DNA of 56,342 nucleotides from Pseudobdellovibrionaceae bacterium (GCA_947444305.1 CANEZP010000021.1:1-56342), one strand, 5' to 3'. Shown: positions 1-10,078, counted from the stretch's first letter. Numbers and translations: made by a program. The notes: generated by a model not told the origin, from the sequence alone.

Positions 1-847
<847 letters not shown>

Positions 848-865
848 AAATCTAAAATATCAGTG

Positions 866-981
866 GTTCACCGAAGTGAACTAAAGACATCCATTTTTAA
901 AATTCGATATTGATCTAGCGACAAACTTTACTGACTTAAAAACTTACTAAAAAATTTGGTACGGCTACTACCGAAGTAGTA
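866..981 (-). other. two UUCG-type hairpins in the 16S leader
   Basis: The stretch 848-1130 has no gene. On the minus strand it holds two perfect 6-bp hairpins with the same TTCG tetraloop: GTTCAC-TTCG-GTGAAC (881-866) and TACTAC-TTCG-GTAGTA (981-966), exactly 100 nt apart. C(UUCG)G loops are exceptionally stable in RNA, so these are likely folded elements of the pre-rRNA leader. A role in processing or assembly is inferred. The rest of the leader is AT-rich, with a 12-bp palindrome ATAGCTAGCTAT at 1125-1136. Confidence 0.6.
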
Positions 982-1132
982 ACTAACAAACTTCAAAAAA
1001 AATATTCGAGTACATATGAATTTGTACGCTATCCAAAATATTTACTGACCCAGTTATGATTTCTTGAGAGAAGATCTTTGCAGATCAACTAGCAGGAAAC
1101 TTCTAGCTGGGACCAAATATCATGATAGCTAG

Positions 1133-1153
1133 CTATTTAGTTTTCAAAGAGCG
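1133..1153 (-). promoter_or_regulatory. rrn leader boxA antitermination site
   Basis: The minus strand reads GCTCTTTGAAAACTAAATAG, matching the boxA core (TGCTCTTT plus an A-rich tail) that recruits the NusB/S10 antitermination complex in bacterial rRNA leaders. It sits about 290 nt before the 16S 5' end and about 20 nt downstream of the candidate -10, the usual order. A 12-bp palindrome overlaps its downstream edge. Confidence 0.7.
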
Positions 1154-1173
1154 AATGTTTTCGAGAACTCAGG

Positions 1174-1202
1174 GTTTTAATCGCGATGTTTGTTGCGGTC
1201 AA
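1174..1202 (-). promoter_or_regulatory. candidate sigma-70 promoter of the rRNA operon
   Basis: On the minus strand TTGACC (1202-1197) is followed after 17 nt by TAAAAC (1179-1174), a good -35 and an acceptable -10, with boxA just downstream. A second perfect TTGACA lies at 1245-1240 but has no convincing -10 at standard spacing. This is motif matching only; the start site is not measured. Confidence 0.45.
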
Positions 1203-1209
1203 TGTTTTC

Positions 1210-1233
1210 GTAAAAACTTTTTTTCGTTTTTAC
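1210..1233 (-). repeat. 8-bp inverted repeat upstream of the rrn promoter
   Basis: GTAAAAAC (1210-1217) and GTTTTTAC (1226-1233) form a perfect 8-bp inverted repeat around an 8-nt T-rich loop, ending 7 bp upstream of the candidate -35. It could be a protein-binding site, an UP-like element or a weak hairpin. The sequence does not decide between these. Confidence 0.4.
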
Positions 1234-1286
1234 TTTGAGTGTCAAAACCTCAGTCGAAACTTACGGTCGTGACTCTCAAAACAAAG

Positions 1287-1313
1287 CCGAACTTTTTTAT
1301 TTAAAAAGTCCGG
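1287..1313 (-). terminator. possible terminator between tRNA-Ala and the rrn promoter
   Basis: CCGaACTTTTT and AAAAAGTcCGG pair as an imperfect stem (one mismatch) around a 5-nt loop, with T- and A-tracts inside the stem. It lies between the tRNA and the rRNA promoter, so it could end the tRNA transcript. A second AT-rich inverted repeat (CTTTCAAAA, 1388-1396 with 1414-1422) directly follows the tRNA and could serve instead. Neither has a clean U-run. Confidence 0.3.
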
Positions 1314-1426
1314 AGCGAACACCTAAAAACCGAGAGAAAAAGCAATCTGCACTACTCGTTCTCTTTCCGCAACCCGTTTTTCAGGGTCTTTCAAAAAAAC
1401 TTTTTAAAGATTCTTTTGAAAGTGTT

Positions 1427-1502
<76 letters not shown>

Positions 1503-1558
1503 AAACATGTCGGACAGGGGCTTAAAATGTCTTATTTGAGGGAGTTAGGTCAAACGAA

Positions 1559-2071
1559 TTAAGCGGAAGCTTTGGTATTTTTATTGAGGCCCTGCATCCA
1601 AATGCGTTCGGGCGTCGTGTCGAAACCGACGGCTTCGGCGCCGCGGAGGACAGAATCGAAGACTTTCTTGAGGACATCAAGCTCTTCGGGCTGGGCGGGA
1701 GTGGTGCTCATCGTATCTTCGATAGCTTCCACGACGGAGAGGAGATCAGGAGTCGTAACAACTTTGGGAAGTTTGCCGAGATCAAGACCACGGCTGGGCG
1801 CGGGTTTGAAACCGATCAAGTTTTGCGTGAGGAGAATCTTCTTTCCCGAGAGGAAATTCACCTGGAGAAAAGGATGTCCGTCGGAGTCGATTCTCGAGAT
1901 CACTTCTTCGAGTTCGGCGATGGGGAAGACGATGTTCTTGCCGTCCGTCGTTTGGTGGATGTGCAACTTCTTCGCGTCGCTAAGCTTTGACTTGAGGCCT
2001 GAGCTCTTGGCGACAAATTCGTTGATTTGTTGCGTTTGCTCGAACTTCGAATTGGTTTCTGACTGGCTCAA
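1559..2071 (-). CDS. uncharacterised protein, 170 aa
   Basis: I do not recognise a named family. The protein is soluble, without signal peptide or membrane segment. The N-terminal ~35 residues are polar and Q/S/K-rich. Residues ~35-90 look like a compact beta-rich module, with the pattern LHIHQTTDGKNIVFPIAELE then VNFLSGKKILLT. The C-terminal half is helical. The start is TTG at 2071, supported by GGAG nine nucleotides upstream. Codon use matches the neighbours, so it looks like a native lineage gene. It is divergent from the cupin gene, and the ~210 bp between them must carry both promoters, though no strong sigma-70 match was found there. Confidence 0.7.
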   Translation of the reverse strand: MSQSETNSKFEQTQQINEFVAKSSGLKSKLSDAKKLHIHQTTDGKNIVFPIAELEEVISRIDSDGHPFLQVNFLSGKKILLTQNLIGFKPAPSRGLDLGKLPKVVTTPDLLSVVEAIEDTMSTTPAQPEELDVLKKVFDSVLRGAEAVGFDTTPERIWMQGLNKNTKASA

Positions 2072-2282
2072 AGCTTGTTTCTCCCGTGGATGACTTACGT
2101 TTTACTCTTCGCCCCCCTTGGTAGAACACTTGAGGAGGCCAGTTCATTTTTGGAGTATTGTCCTGTATCAATAGAAGGCGTTGATCGAAAATGGCTCCAT
2201 TGCGAGACGTTTTGAGCCCGACGTGTTCAGTTGATCGACGCTTTACTTGATTGTGTTTACTCGTGACGAACGGAGATTTGAA

Positions 2283-2588
2283 ATGTTGATCAGCCGCTGG
2301 CAAGCGCCCATCCTCCCTACCCGCCAACAGATGGCGTTGATGCTAGAGAGTGAAGGTTTAGAACCGCAGGAAGAGTTGTATCCTCCGGGCGCGCAGGTGT
2401 CCGACCACCGCCACCCTTTCGACGAGGTCCGCATCGTCGTGTCCGGCCAATTGCGCTTAGACATCGCCGGCAACCGGCTTTTGCTACGGGCCGGGGACCG
2501 GATTTTAATTCCCGCAAATACGCGTCACTCGAAACAGGCCGATGGTGATGAAGCCTGCGTGTGTTTGTACGCGATGAAAGCGGACTAA
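2283..2588 (+). CDS. small cupin-domain protein, 101 aa
   Basis: This is a single-domain cupin. The first cupin motif is partial (PPGAQVSDHRHPFDEVRIVVSG, with H-x-H and a Glu that could bind a metal), and the second is seen in GDRILIPANTRHS. Such one-domain cupins are often small-molecule sensors, isomerases or mannose-6-phosphate-isomerase-like proteins; the substrate cannot be read from sequence. The start ATG at 2283 has GGAG seven bases upstream and is preferred over an in-frame TTG at 2247 that lacks a ribosome site. It is convergent with rarA; the ~90 bp between has no clear terminator. Confidence 0.8.
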   Translation: MLISRWQAPILPTRQQMALMLESEGLEPQEELYPPGAQVSDHRHPFDEVRIVVSGQLRLDIAGNRLLLRAGDRILIPANTRHSKQADGDEACVCLYAMKAD

Positions 2589-2681
2589 GTTTACGACCCG
2601 GACGGTAACGATCGATGTCGTATATAAAAATCCAAGCGCGAACACCGGCCTCTGGAAATATTGACCGGACCGGAGTGCAGA

Positions 2682-3989
2682 CTAAGGTTTGTCCGGCTTG
2701 GACTTGCCCTTCATCCAATCTAGATACTGTTTCATTGTTTTTTCGAAGCCGCGTTCCGTGAGCTCGTAAAACGTTTGGCCGCGCAATTCTTCGGGCAGGA
2801 ATTCCATGTCTTGCCAGCCGGTCGGGCCTTCGTGGGCGTATTTATAACCCTCGCCGTATCCCTGTTGTTTGTTTAATTTTGTTTTGCTCGAGCGAAGTGC
2901 CATCGGGATGGGTAGCGTACCCGTCTTATCCACCGTCGACATTGCGGAGTTCAAAGCCATGTAAGAGGCGTTCGATTTTGGCGCGCTCGCGAGGTAGGTC
3001 GTTACTTGGGCGAGGCTAATCGCGGCTTCGGGCATCCCGACCAATTCGACGGCTTGAAGTCCCGCGACCGCGACCGAAATACCGCGCGGATCCGCGTTGC
3101 CGATGTCTTCGCTAGCTAAAATGACCAGCCGGCGCGCGATGAAGACCGGGTCCTCGCCGCCTTTGAGCATCCGGGCCATGTAGTAAATCGCGGCGTCGGG
3201 GTCGCTGCCCCGAACGCTTTTAATGAATGCCGAAATCGTGTCATAGTGCTCGTCTGATTTTTTGTCGTAACGGAGTGCGGGCTTTTGCAAGATCTCGGCG
3301 AGATCTTCGGGGCCCATGGCCTGTGGTCGGAGTTGGTAGTGAGCCGCTAAGGTGTCGATCGCGGTAAGCATCTTGCGGGCGTCGCCGTCGGCAAATTCGA
3401 GCAACGCATTTTGGCCTTCGGGGGTGAGAAATTCGGCCGGATCGAGATTGAGTTCGCGCGCGCCCCGCTCGTAAATTCCGCTCAAATCCTCATCGCGCAG
3501 GCGGTTAAGCACGATGACCCGCGAGCGACTCAGCAAAGCGGAATTCAGTTCGTAGCTGGGGTTTTCGGTGGTCGCGCCGATCAGAATAAAATCACCGGCT
3601 TCGGTGAACGGCAGGAGGACGTCCTGCTGGCCTTTATTTAGGCGGTGAATCTCGTCGATGAACATGAGCGTGCGGCCGAGCCCTTGAATTTTGCGGTAGT
3701 GGGATTGCTCGCCCAATTCCCGAATTTCTTTGGCACCGGTTTCGACCGCGTTGAGATTGATAAAATGCATTTTCGAGTGATCGGCGATAATCCGCGCCAG
3801 CGTGGTCTTGCCGCTGCCGGGAGGACCCCACAAGATGATATTGGGCAGCTGCTCGGGCTTGGCCAAAAACGGCGCGAGCACTCGGCGCACATTTTCTTGG
3901 CCGCGAAAATCGTCGAGGCTAGACGGTCTAAGCCGCTCGGCCAGGGGCGCTCCGGTGTTTGCTTTTGAGACGGATTCAAAAAGGTCCAT
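2682..3989 (-). CDS. rarA: replication-associated recombination protein A (RarA/MgsA)
   Basis: This is a AAA+ ATPase of the clamp-loader clade that acts at stalled replication forks and single-stranded DNA gaps. The 435-aa length is normal for RarA. Walker A is GPPGSGKT (residues 55-62), Walker B FIDE (110-113) with the RarA-typical EIHR, and sensor 1 GATTENPS (138-145). The C-terminal part carries the tetramerisation region typical of the family ([21 protein letters not shown]). It stands alone on the minus strand, convergent with the cupin and divergent from the lipoprotein gene at 4074. Identification is firm. Confidence 0.96.
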   Translation of the reverse strand: MDLFESVSKANTGAPLAERLRPSSLDDFRGQENVRRVLAPFLAKPEQLPNIILWGPPGSGKTTLARIIADHSKMHFINLNAVETGAKEIRELGEQSHYRKIQGLGRTLMFIDEIHRLNKGQQDVLLPFTEAGDFILIGATTENPSYELNSALLSRSRVIVLNRLRDEDLSGIYERGARELNLDPAEFLTPEGQNALLEFADGDARKMLTAIDTLAAHYQLRPQAMGPEDLAEILQKPALRYDKKSDEHYDTISAFIKSVRGSDPDAAIYYMARMLKGGEDPVFIARRLVILASEDIGNADPRGISVAVAGLQAVELVGMPEAAISLAQVTTYLASAPKSNASYMALNSAMSTVDKTGTLPIPMALRSSKTKLNKQQGYGEGYKYAHEGPTGWQDMEFLPEELRGQTFYELTERGFEKTMKQYLDWMKGKSKPDKP

Positions 3990-4073
3990 GCCTAAGGTCT
4001 AGCGGGAGGCCTCTATCCTGGCAAGTGACTCAAAAAATTGCGGGTAAACGCCGATACCTTATATGGAGGGATC

Positions 4074-4652
4074 ATGAGCTTTGGCACCCGCGTATACTAC
4101 ATCCTGATGACTATTTTGGCCGTGCCCGCGCTCGCGAGCTGCGGCGGCAAGAAAAGCAAATCTCAATTGGCCGATCTGACGGTAAATCCCGAGCGCCCGA
4201 TCGTAATCACCGCGGATGCGACTTTATCCGGCGACAAAAAAATCACGGGGCCTTGGTTCCAATTTACGATGAATATGACGAACGGTTCCACCGAGCCGAT
4301 CACGATCGTCGCGCTCGAACTGGAAGTTTCCGCACCCGACGACACGGGTGTGATTTCGTCACGGCCGGTGGCCTTCTCGCCGGGCGAGTTTGATTTCAAC
4401 CTCACGGAAACCATCAATTGTAAGTACGCTTCGTTCGGAACCTGGCAGCCGGGCCAAACGAAAGCGATGACCTTGGAAAGCTCCTCGGATGCGTGCAAAG
4501 GTATACCGATGTTTATCGTCGGCTCGAACGCTAAAGGCGCCGACGGCAAAAACTTTCGTTACCGCGTGAAAGTTAAGCCCGCCGGATGGTTCGGCACCTT
4601 CGACAAAGCCACCGACCGATTCGAAAAATCGATCGTCTTCACGACCCAATAA
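4074..4652 (+). CDS. predicted lipoprotein, 192 aa
   Basis: A lipoprotein signal peptide ends in lipobox LASC, with Cys23 as the lipidated residue. The mature part starts with a short K/S-rich linker and continues as an extended beta-rich domain with a pair of cysteines (NCKYASFG and SDACKG) that could form a disulfide. I do not recognise the family. The start is ATG 4074 with a strong GGAGGG at 4065-4070; an in-frame TTG at 4038 has no ribosome site. It ends 8 bp before the convergent pilQ stop. It is probably anchored in the envelope; any link to the pilus is only positional. Confidence 0.8.
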   Translation: MSFGTRVYYILMTILAVPALASCGGKKSKSQLADLTVNPERPIVITADATLSGDKKITGPWFQFTMNMTNGSTEPITIVALELEVSAPDDTGVISSRPVAFSPGEFDFNLTETINCKYASFGTWQPGQTKAMTLESSSDACKGIPMFIVGSNAKGADGKNFRYRVKVKPAGWFGTFDKATDRFEKSIVFTTQ

Positions 4653-4659
4653 AAGCTGC

Positions 4660-6927
4660 CTAAAAAGAAGAGCCGGAGTCTACGCTCCCGCTCGGCCCCT
4701 CGATCGGGGCCACGGCGGCCGCGGTCGTCGTCATCTCTTGCGCTAATATTCTCGGCGTTAAAAAGATCAGCAATTCATTTTTGGTGCGTCCGAACGATTT
4801 GCTCTTGAAGAGCCAGCCCAGTACCGGGATGTTTTTCAAGATCGGAATCCCGTTGTTCGCTTCCAATTCATCGCTGGTGTAAATACCGCCGATGACCGTA
4901 GTTTGGCCGTTGCGCACGAGAACTTTCGTCTTTGCCGAACGTTTGTTGATGGCGCGCGCGCCGATTTCGGCGTCGAGAAGCGGACCTAAGAATTCACGTT
5001 TGACGTCGAGGTCCATGATCACACCGCCGTCGGCCGTAATCTGGGGCGTGACCGAGAGCTCGAGTGAAAACGGCGTTCTTTTTTCGCTTTTGGTAACGAC
5101 GCCCGTTTGCTCGGAACGCTGACCGATGATCGTCACATTTTCGGATTCTTGTCTGATGGTCGACTTTTCGCGGTTCATCGCCGAGATACGCGGACTGGAG
5201 ATAACTTTCGCCAGCGAATCGCGCTCAGCCAATGTGAGCGCGGCGTTCAGGTCGCCGAAGATGTCGAGGGTTCCGATCGAAAGATTCGTACTAAACGGAT
5301 TCGCTCCCGAAAAGCTTTTCGATAAAGTTGCGCTGTTCATACCGAGATTAAGATCGATGGGCGCACCGTCGGCCCCACCCGTCTGACTTAGGTTTACCGG
5401 CGCACCGCCGAAACTCCAGTTTACACCGACGAAGCTGTCGAATTCCTCAACGGCCTCGACGATTTTGCTCTCGATGGAGACTTGCGCCGGGGGAATATCG
5501 AGCGTTCGGACGAGTTTCTGAACCCGCTCGACGACATCACCTTTGTCGGTGACGACGACCGTGCTCGTTCGCTTATCGGTGATCACCTTTCCCTCTTTCG
5601 AGAGGAACGGCGTGATGTTTTTGCTCAATTCATCGAGATCGGCGTAGCTGATCGGAATAACCTGAACCACGCTCGGGACGATGGCTTTTTGCGTTTCGAT
5701 GATTTTATTCGTCGCTTCCGTTTCCGCCTGGAGCGATTTAAGCGTGCTGATGCGCAGCACGTTTCCTTGCCGAATGTACCCGAGTGACTTGGTGCGCATG
5801 ACGGTGACGAGGGCTTGATCCCACGGCACACGGCGTAATTTAAGCGAGATTTTGCCGCTGACGTCGTCGGACATCACGATATTCGCGCCACTTTCTTCCG
5901 CCAAAAAGTTTACGACGTCGCGCACATCCGCATCTTTGACCTGCAAAGAGATGTTTCGGCCGAAAAATTGTTGGTTCCCGGTTAAAAATTCGTCGAGCGT
6001 TTGCGCGGAAAGCGCTTGGCCACGTGCGCCTTCGGTGTTTCCGGAGAGAGTGTTTGCGTCACGAACCGGTCCCGCGGACGCGGTCGGGGCCGCTTTTGCG
6101 ATGACGGGCGCCGCGGCGGGCGGAATGACAACGAGCGACGTATCTTCCTGCTGAACGATCGGTTCGCCGGTTCCCGCGCTGGCCAGTTGAACGACGACCC
6201 GCGCCGTGTTCGAACCCCGGGCCTGGTAGGCGTTGATGCTACCGATGCGCGAGCGCGCATCCTTAACCGGAAAAGGTTTTTGCAGGGCCGGCGGCAATTC
6301 AACGTCGGCAATTTCGATGATGAATTGGTTGGTCGAAGGATTCATGCGCGTTTGGTACTGAACCGCTTTGCTACTTTGAACCACGACGGTGCCGCCGGAA
6401 GCGTTCGGCACGTAGCGAATGTCGCGGATGCGCGCGGTTTCGGGAGCTTGCCCAACCGGCGGAACCGCGGCCGGTTCACTGGGCTCGTTCAATTCATCGA
6501 TTTCGTCACCGCCGGCGATGGGCTCATCGGCGGGCGATTTTTCAAGACCGGCTTGGGGCGCAATTTCTTCGTCCAGACCGGAATCACCTTCGAGACCGTC
6601 GGGTTCGATCGCATCACCGTTATCGGCGACGATGTCGTCCGAAGTTGTAGCGGCGGGTGCGTCGGCCGTTTGCTCTTTGTCGAATTCCGCGTCGAGATCT
6701 TCTTCGACGCCATCTTCGCCCGCGACGGCTGAATCATCGGAAGGCGCGTCTTCGTCGAGTCCTTCGCCGCCGGACTCTTCGCTGGCGACGGACTCGGTCG
6801 CTTCTTCATCGTCGATGGGGCCGTCGTCTTCGGCGGCGGTGTCGTCGGAGTTCGGTGCACTCGTGCACGAGATTAGGGAAAAAGTAGACGCGTGAAGTAA
6901 GAGCGCGATCAGTAACAGTCGTATCAT
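4660..6927 (-). CDS. pilQ: type IV pilus secretin PilQ
   Basis: PilQ is the outer-membrane secretin ring through which type IVa pili extend and retract. Domains in order: lipoprotein signal with lipobox SLISC; a strongly acidic, low-complexity D/E/A/S-rich region to about residue 160; an AMIN-like domain (~165-270); an STN domain (~310-390); an N1/KH-like domain (~410-480); and the secretin core with the VPILKNIPVLGWLFKS motif near 700. The 755-aa length assumes ATG 6927, which has GAGG eight bases upstream; an upstream GTG at 6936 would overlap that site. It is the last gene of pilMNOPQ. The long acidic segment is unusual. Confidence 0.95.
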   Translation of the reverse strand: MIRLLLIALLLHASTFSLISCTSAPNSDDTAAEDDGPIDDEEATESVASEESGGEGLDEDAPSDDSAVAGEDGVEEDLDAEFDKEQTADAPAATTSDDIVADNGDAIEPDGLEGDSGLDEEIAPQAGLEKSPADEPIAGGDEIDELNEPSEPAAVPPVGQAPETARIRDIRYVPNASGGTVVVQSSKAVQYQTRMNPSTNQFIIEIADVELPPALQKPFPVKDARSRIGSINAYQARGSNTARVVVQLASAGTGEPIVQQEDTSLVVIPPAAAPVIAKAAPTASAGPVRDANTLSGNTEGARGQALSAQTLDEFLTGNQQFFGRNISLQVKDADVRDVVNFLAEESGANIVMSDDVSGKISLKLRRVPWDQALVTVMRTKSLGYIRQGNVLRISTLKSLQAETEATNKIIETQKAIVPSVVQVIPISYADLDELSKNITPFLSKEGKVITDKRTSTVVVTDKGDVVERVQKLVRTLDIPPAQVSIESKIVEAVEEFDSFVGVNWSFGGAPVNLSQTGGADGAPIDLNLGMNSATLSKSFSGANPFSTNLSIGTLDIFGDLNAALTLAERDSLAKVISSPRISAMNREKSTIRQESENVTIIGQRSEQTGVVTKSEKRTPFSLELSVTPQITADGGVIMDLDVKREFLGPLLDAEIGARAINKRSAKTKVLVRNGQTTVIGGIYTSDELEANNGIPILKNIPVLGWLFKSKSFGRTKNELLIFLTPRILAQEMTTTAAAVAPIEGPSGSVDSGSSF

Positions 6928-6994
6928 CCGTGACACCTCAAGTTGGAATCACAACCGTGTGATCCATCAATTTATTTATATATTAAAGCACAAG

Positions 6995-7723
6995 TTAGCG
7001 TTCGATGCGAAGGACCCTGGTCCGATAAATAATATCACCGCGTTTACGAATGGCCTCGACCACTACAACTTCGCCCTCGCGAATGGCCGCGATGTAACCG
7101 TTGCGGTTGCCAATACTTTCGTCGCGTCCTAAAACCAAAACTTCTTCGTCGGGGTCCATGAACATTGCCTTCGGATCTTTGACTTCCCACATGACACCGA
7201 CGAGCCGCAATTCTTCAAGCGCGTATCTTTGCGCCGGGGTCAGCGCGCGGAGCGGTCCTTCTTCCTGCGGCATAAATTCGGCAAACGGCAGAAACGGATC
7301 ACGACGGTTGGCGACGTCATAAATAAACGGTTCGAGAAAACCTTCGAGTTCGGCGATGCCCGAATTCGAATTGCCCGCGCCGGGATCTTGTTGAATGGGC
7401 GGCGCTTGATTTGACGGAGCTTGATTTGTTGGAGCTTGTTCGACCGGTGCTTGGGCCGCGGGCGGTGGAGCATTCATCGCGGGCGGCGGAGGTTGTTGCT
7501 GAGCCGCGGGAACTTCTTGTGGTACCGGTTCTTCTTGCGCGGCCGGGATTTCTTGCGCGGGCGAGCCGCCGGGATCGGCCGGAGCTTCTTGCGCGGGAAT
7601 TTCTTCCGCCGGTTGGGCGCGCAGCGAACCTACGAAACGTAAGGACAAAGCAAAGGCCGAACCCACCGCGAGCACGGAGACGAGAATATAAGCCGAAAGT
7701 TGTTTCAGACTTTGCGCCCTCAT
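6995..7723 (-). CDS. pilP: type IV pilus assembly protein PilP
   Basis: PilP is the periplasmic connector between the inner-membrane PilN/PilO complex and the PilQ secretin. The 242-aa protein has an N-terminal membrane segment (~residues 12-28), a P/Q/A-rich linker with repeated NQAP and QEVPAAQ-like units (~35-115), and a C-terminal beta domain (~135-242) with RDPFLPF and LRLVGVMWEVKDPKAMF typical of PilP. Many PilP proteins are lipoproteins, but no lipobox cysteine is present here, so it probably stays anchored by the N-terminal segment. The start ATG overlaps the pilO stop by 4 nt, indicating translational coupling. Confidence 0.92.
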   Translation of the reverse strand: MRAQSLKQLSAYILVSVLAVGSAFALSLRFVGSLRAQPAEEIPAQEAPADPGGSPAQEIPAAQEEPVPQEVPAAQQQPPPPAMNAPPPAAQAPVEQAPTNQAPSNQAPPIQQDPGAGNSNSGIAELEGFLEPFIYDVANRRDPFLPFAEFMPQEEGPLRALTPAQRYALEELRLVGVMWEVKDPKAMFMDPDEEVLVLGRDESIGNRNGYIAAIREGEVVVVEAIRKRGDIIYRTRVLRIER

Positions 7724-8346
7724 TTTACACCCGGGGGCGGTGGAACGCCGACCTTGGGCTTAAGCGCATCGATCCCGCGGTAGCGAAAAGCCGCGATCTC
7801 GGCGTTGAGCGTGACCGTGGGTGACTCGTCACCCTTCCCGTCCCGTACGTGGATAAGATCCATCTTACGGATGATCAGGATCTGCTGAATCTTCGTCAGG
7901 TTCGAAAGAAAAACCATGTGCTGTAAGAAGCTGCCTTGCAATTCAATCGTTAAAATCAACTCTTCGAACTCGGCCGCGACCGGCGAGATGCTGGTCGTCT
8001 TGGGTTCGATCTTCATCAAGCTTGAACCGGCGACTTTTGTTTCGTTCGAAACGATCTTCATGAGATCGGACATCCCGAATTTTTCGGGAATGAGCGTGAG
8101 AAGTTTACTGATCGTGTTCCCGACTTCGGCCGCCGTCTTTTTGTATACCGCCGCGCTGTCGAGCTTTTGTTGGTAATCGACGAGCTGCGCCTGCAAAGTC
8201 GCGACGCGCGCCTTACCCTGATCGATCGCCGCTTGTTGCGTAACGCCGGAATCGAAAACGAAAAAATAATAGAAAGCCGAGAGCAATAGCCCGATAAGAA
8301 TCGAACGACCGACGCTGACTCTCGCGAGAAGATCACCCAGCTTCAA
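7720..8346 (-). CDS. pilO: type IV pilus assembly protein PilO
   Basis: PilO is a bitopic inner-membrane protein that pairs with PilN in the pilus alignment complex. The 208-aa protein has a short cytoplasmic N terminus, one transmembrane helix (~residues 16-33), a coiled coil (~36-75, AIDQGKARVATLQAQLVDYQ) and a ferredoxin-like periplasmic domain containing LTIELQGSFLQHMVFLSNL. Size and order match PilO. The start overlaps the pilN stop by 4 nt and the end overlaps the pilP start by 4 nt, so the three are co-translated. Confidence 0.93.
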   Translation of the reverse strand: MKLGDLLARVSVGRSILIGLLLSAFYYFFVFDSGVTQQAAIDQGKARVATLQAQLVDYQQKLDSAAVYKKTAAEVGNTISKLLTLIPEKFGMSDLMKIVSNETKVAGSSLMKIEPKTTSISPVAAEFEELILTIELQGSFLQHMVFLSNLTKIQQILIIRKMDLIHVRDGKGDESPTVTLNAEIAAFRYRGIDALKPKVGVPPPPGVK

Positions 8347-8975
8347 TTTTTGACCTCCACGTCGGCGGTGAATTGGAAGTCACGCAAGCCACCCGCTCGG
8401 CCGGGACCGACGGACTCTTGGTTTTTGATGACGATCACTTCGGTCATGTAGGCGCTGTCGTCGAGCCGCTTAACGAACTCGCTTAGATCTTCGGTCGTTA
8501 CGGAAGCACCTTCAAATTGGTAAGTTCCCGCCTCGACGCGCTCTTTTAAATCTTTGTCGGTTTGGTAGTGAACGCCTTTTAGCCAAACTTTCTCGGGAAT
8601 CGAACTTTGCATGAAGTCTAAGGTTTTGACTTCGCGTAGACGGAGTTTGGATAGCAGTTTGAGAATCTTGAGTTTGTCTTCAAGTTCTTGCGCCTGTTGC
8701 GCGATGTCTTTAATGGCTTCGACCTCAACCGCTTTAGTTTGCGCTTGGCCTTCGAGATCGCCGGCCATCGCTTGCGTGCGCGAACGTTCGTCGTTCAAGG
8801 CGCGGATATTTGAGCTTTCGTACATCATGAGACCGATGGTGAATAGGACCATGAAAGCGATTTTAATTATCGCTTCGCGGTTGCCGTCGCTGCCGCCGCT
8901 GGACGCGGTGGCGACCTGCGTGCCGCCGATGGCGGTATCGGCCACGCGATTGCGCAGTAAGTTTATCTTAATCAT
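8343..8975 (-). CDS. pilN: type IV pilus assembly protein PilN
   Basis: PilN begins with the conserved cytoplasmic segment MIKINLLRNR, which in characterised systems docks into a groove of PilM. One transmembrane helix follows (~residues 35-52), then a coiled coil (~58-105) and a periplasmic ferredoxin-like domain ending in FQFTADVEVKN. At 210 aa it is a typical length. It lies 13 bp after pilM and overlaps pilO by 4 nt. Confidence 0.94.
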   Translation of the reverse strand: MIKINLLRNRVADTAIGGTQVATASSGGSDGNREAIIKIAFMVLFTIGLMMYESSNIRALNDERSRTQAMAGDLEGQAQTKAVEVEAIKDIAQQAQELEDKLKILKLLSKLRLREVKTLDFMQSSIPEKVWLKGVHYQTDKDLKERVEAGTYQFEGASVTTEDLSEFVKRLDDSAYMTEVIVIKNQESVGPGRAGGLRDFQFTADVEVKN

Positions 8976-8988
8976 GCGGCATCACCGG

Positions 8989-10044
8989 TCATGCATCACC
9001 CTGAGCACGCATGCCCAAGCCCATCGCGACCGCCGCGAAGTCGCGAATTTCCGAAACGTAGTCGGCGGTAAGCTGCCGTTCGTTTAATTTGATATTGCGG
9101 AAGGGATCGAAAATCTGAAAACCCATTTTTGTGCTTTGGGCGAGGTGATTGATCAAGCCCGTGGTGCGCGAGGCGCCGCCGGTGACCAAACACTGCTGTA
9201 CCGGGAGACCGGGGGTCGTGTTGACGAAGAAATCCAAACTGCTTTGCACTTCTTCCGAGATGAGCTCGTGCGTAGTTTGTAAGATCTTTGCGACCTCTTC
9301 GGGAGCGGCCTGGCCGGTGCACGCGGAGATTTTCATGGCTTCGGCCTCTTCGATGCTGATGCCCATCGCCTTCGAAATTTCGCTGGTGTAGGTAAGCCCA
9401 CCGACCGGAATATCACGGCAAAAGATAACCTCGCCGTTTTCGACGACGACGAAGTTCGTGATCGCGGCGCCGATGTTCATCAAAGCGACCGTCTGACCCT
9501 TTTGCGAACCCCAATTATTGAGGAAACAATTCGCGAGTGAAAAACCGCTAACGTCGATGACCGAACAGTTCATACCCGAACTTTGCACGATATCTTGGTA
9601 CAAAAACGCGATGTCTTGGCGCGCGGCCACCAAGAGGATATCCAAAGTCTCCGGGCTGCTCTGAAAACTTTTAAGAATTTTAAAATCGATGTTCACTTCG
9701 TTGATGTCGAACGGAATGTACTGTTCGGCTTCCCAGCGAATTTGGCCACCGACCAACTTCTCGTCCATCATCGGAATGGTGATGCGTTTGCTGATAACCG
9801 ACGTTCCCCATAAACCCACGGCGATGGCTTTACGCTTAGTCTTAAGGCCCGCGACCATTTGCTTTAACGCCTCGGAGATGGCGGAGGGGTCCGCAATTTC
9901 GCCGCCGTTGATCGCGCGCGGCGGAGTAGGCATGATCGCAAAGTTGACGAGCGTCGAGCCTTTGCGCGAAAAATCAACTTCGGCCATTTTGATATTGGCT
10001 GTTCCAATGTCGAGGCCGATCAGTTTTTTAGACTGGAAAAACAT
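8989..10044 (-). CDS. pilM: type IV pilus assembly protein PilM
   Basis: PilM is a cytoplasmic actin/FtsA-like ATP-binding protein that links PilN to the pilus motor. The 351-aa protein opens with GLDIGTANIKMAEV (phosphate-1 motif), followed by MNIGAAITNFVVVENGEV (phosphate-2 region) and LVTGGASRTTGL (adenosine motif). It starts at ATG 10044 and is the first gene of pilMNOPQ. A strong candidate promoter lies in the 72-bp gap to pilD, so the five pilus genes can be expressed independently of the genes upstream. Confidence 0.95.
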   Translation of the reverse strand: MFFQSKKLIGLDIGTANIKMAEVDFSRKGSTLVNFAIMPTPPRAINGGEIADPSAISEALKQMVAGLKTKRKAIAVGLWGTSVISKRITIPMMDEKLVGGQIRWEAEQYIPFDINEVNIDFKILKSFQSSPETLDILLVAARQDIAFLYQDIVQSSGMNCSVIDVSGFSLANCFLNNWGSQKGQTVALMNIGAAITNFVVVENGEVIFCRDIPVGGLTYTSEISKAMGISIEEAEAMKISACTGQAAPEEVAKILQTTHELISEEVQSSLDFFVNTTPGLPVQQCLVTGGASRTTGLINHLAQSTKMGFQIFDPFRNIKLNERQLTADYVSEIRDFAAVAMGLGMRAQGDA

Positions 10045-10078
10045 CCTGGTGTTGCCCTTGGTCGCGTCAAATTCTTGA

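Noticed and set aside
6419-6895. Plus-strand Ser/Pro-rich frame opposite pilQ
   Set aside because: It is the mirror of the acidic D/E-rich codons of PilQ (GAx/GAy read backwards), an artefact of composition.
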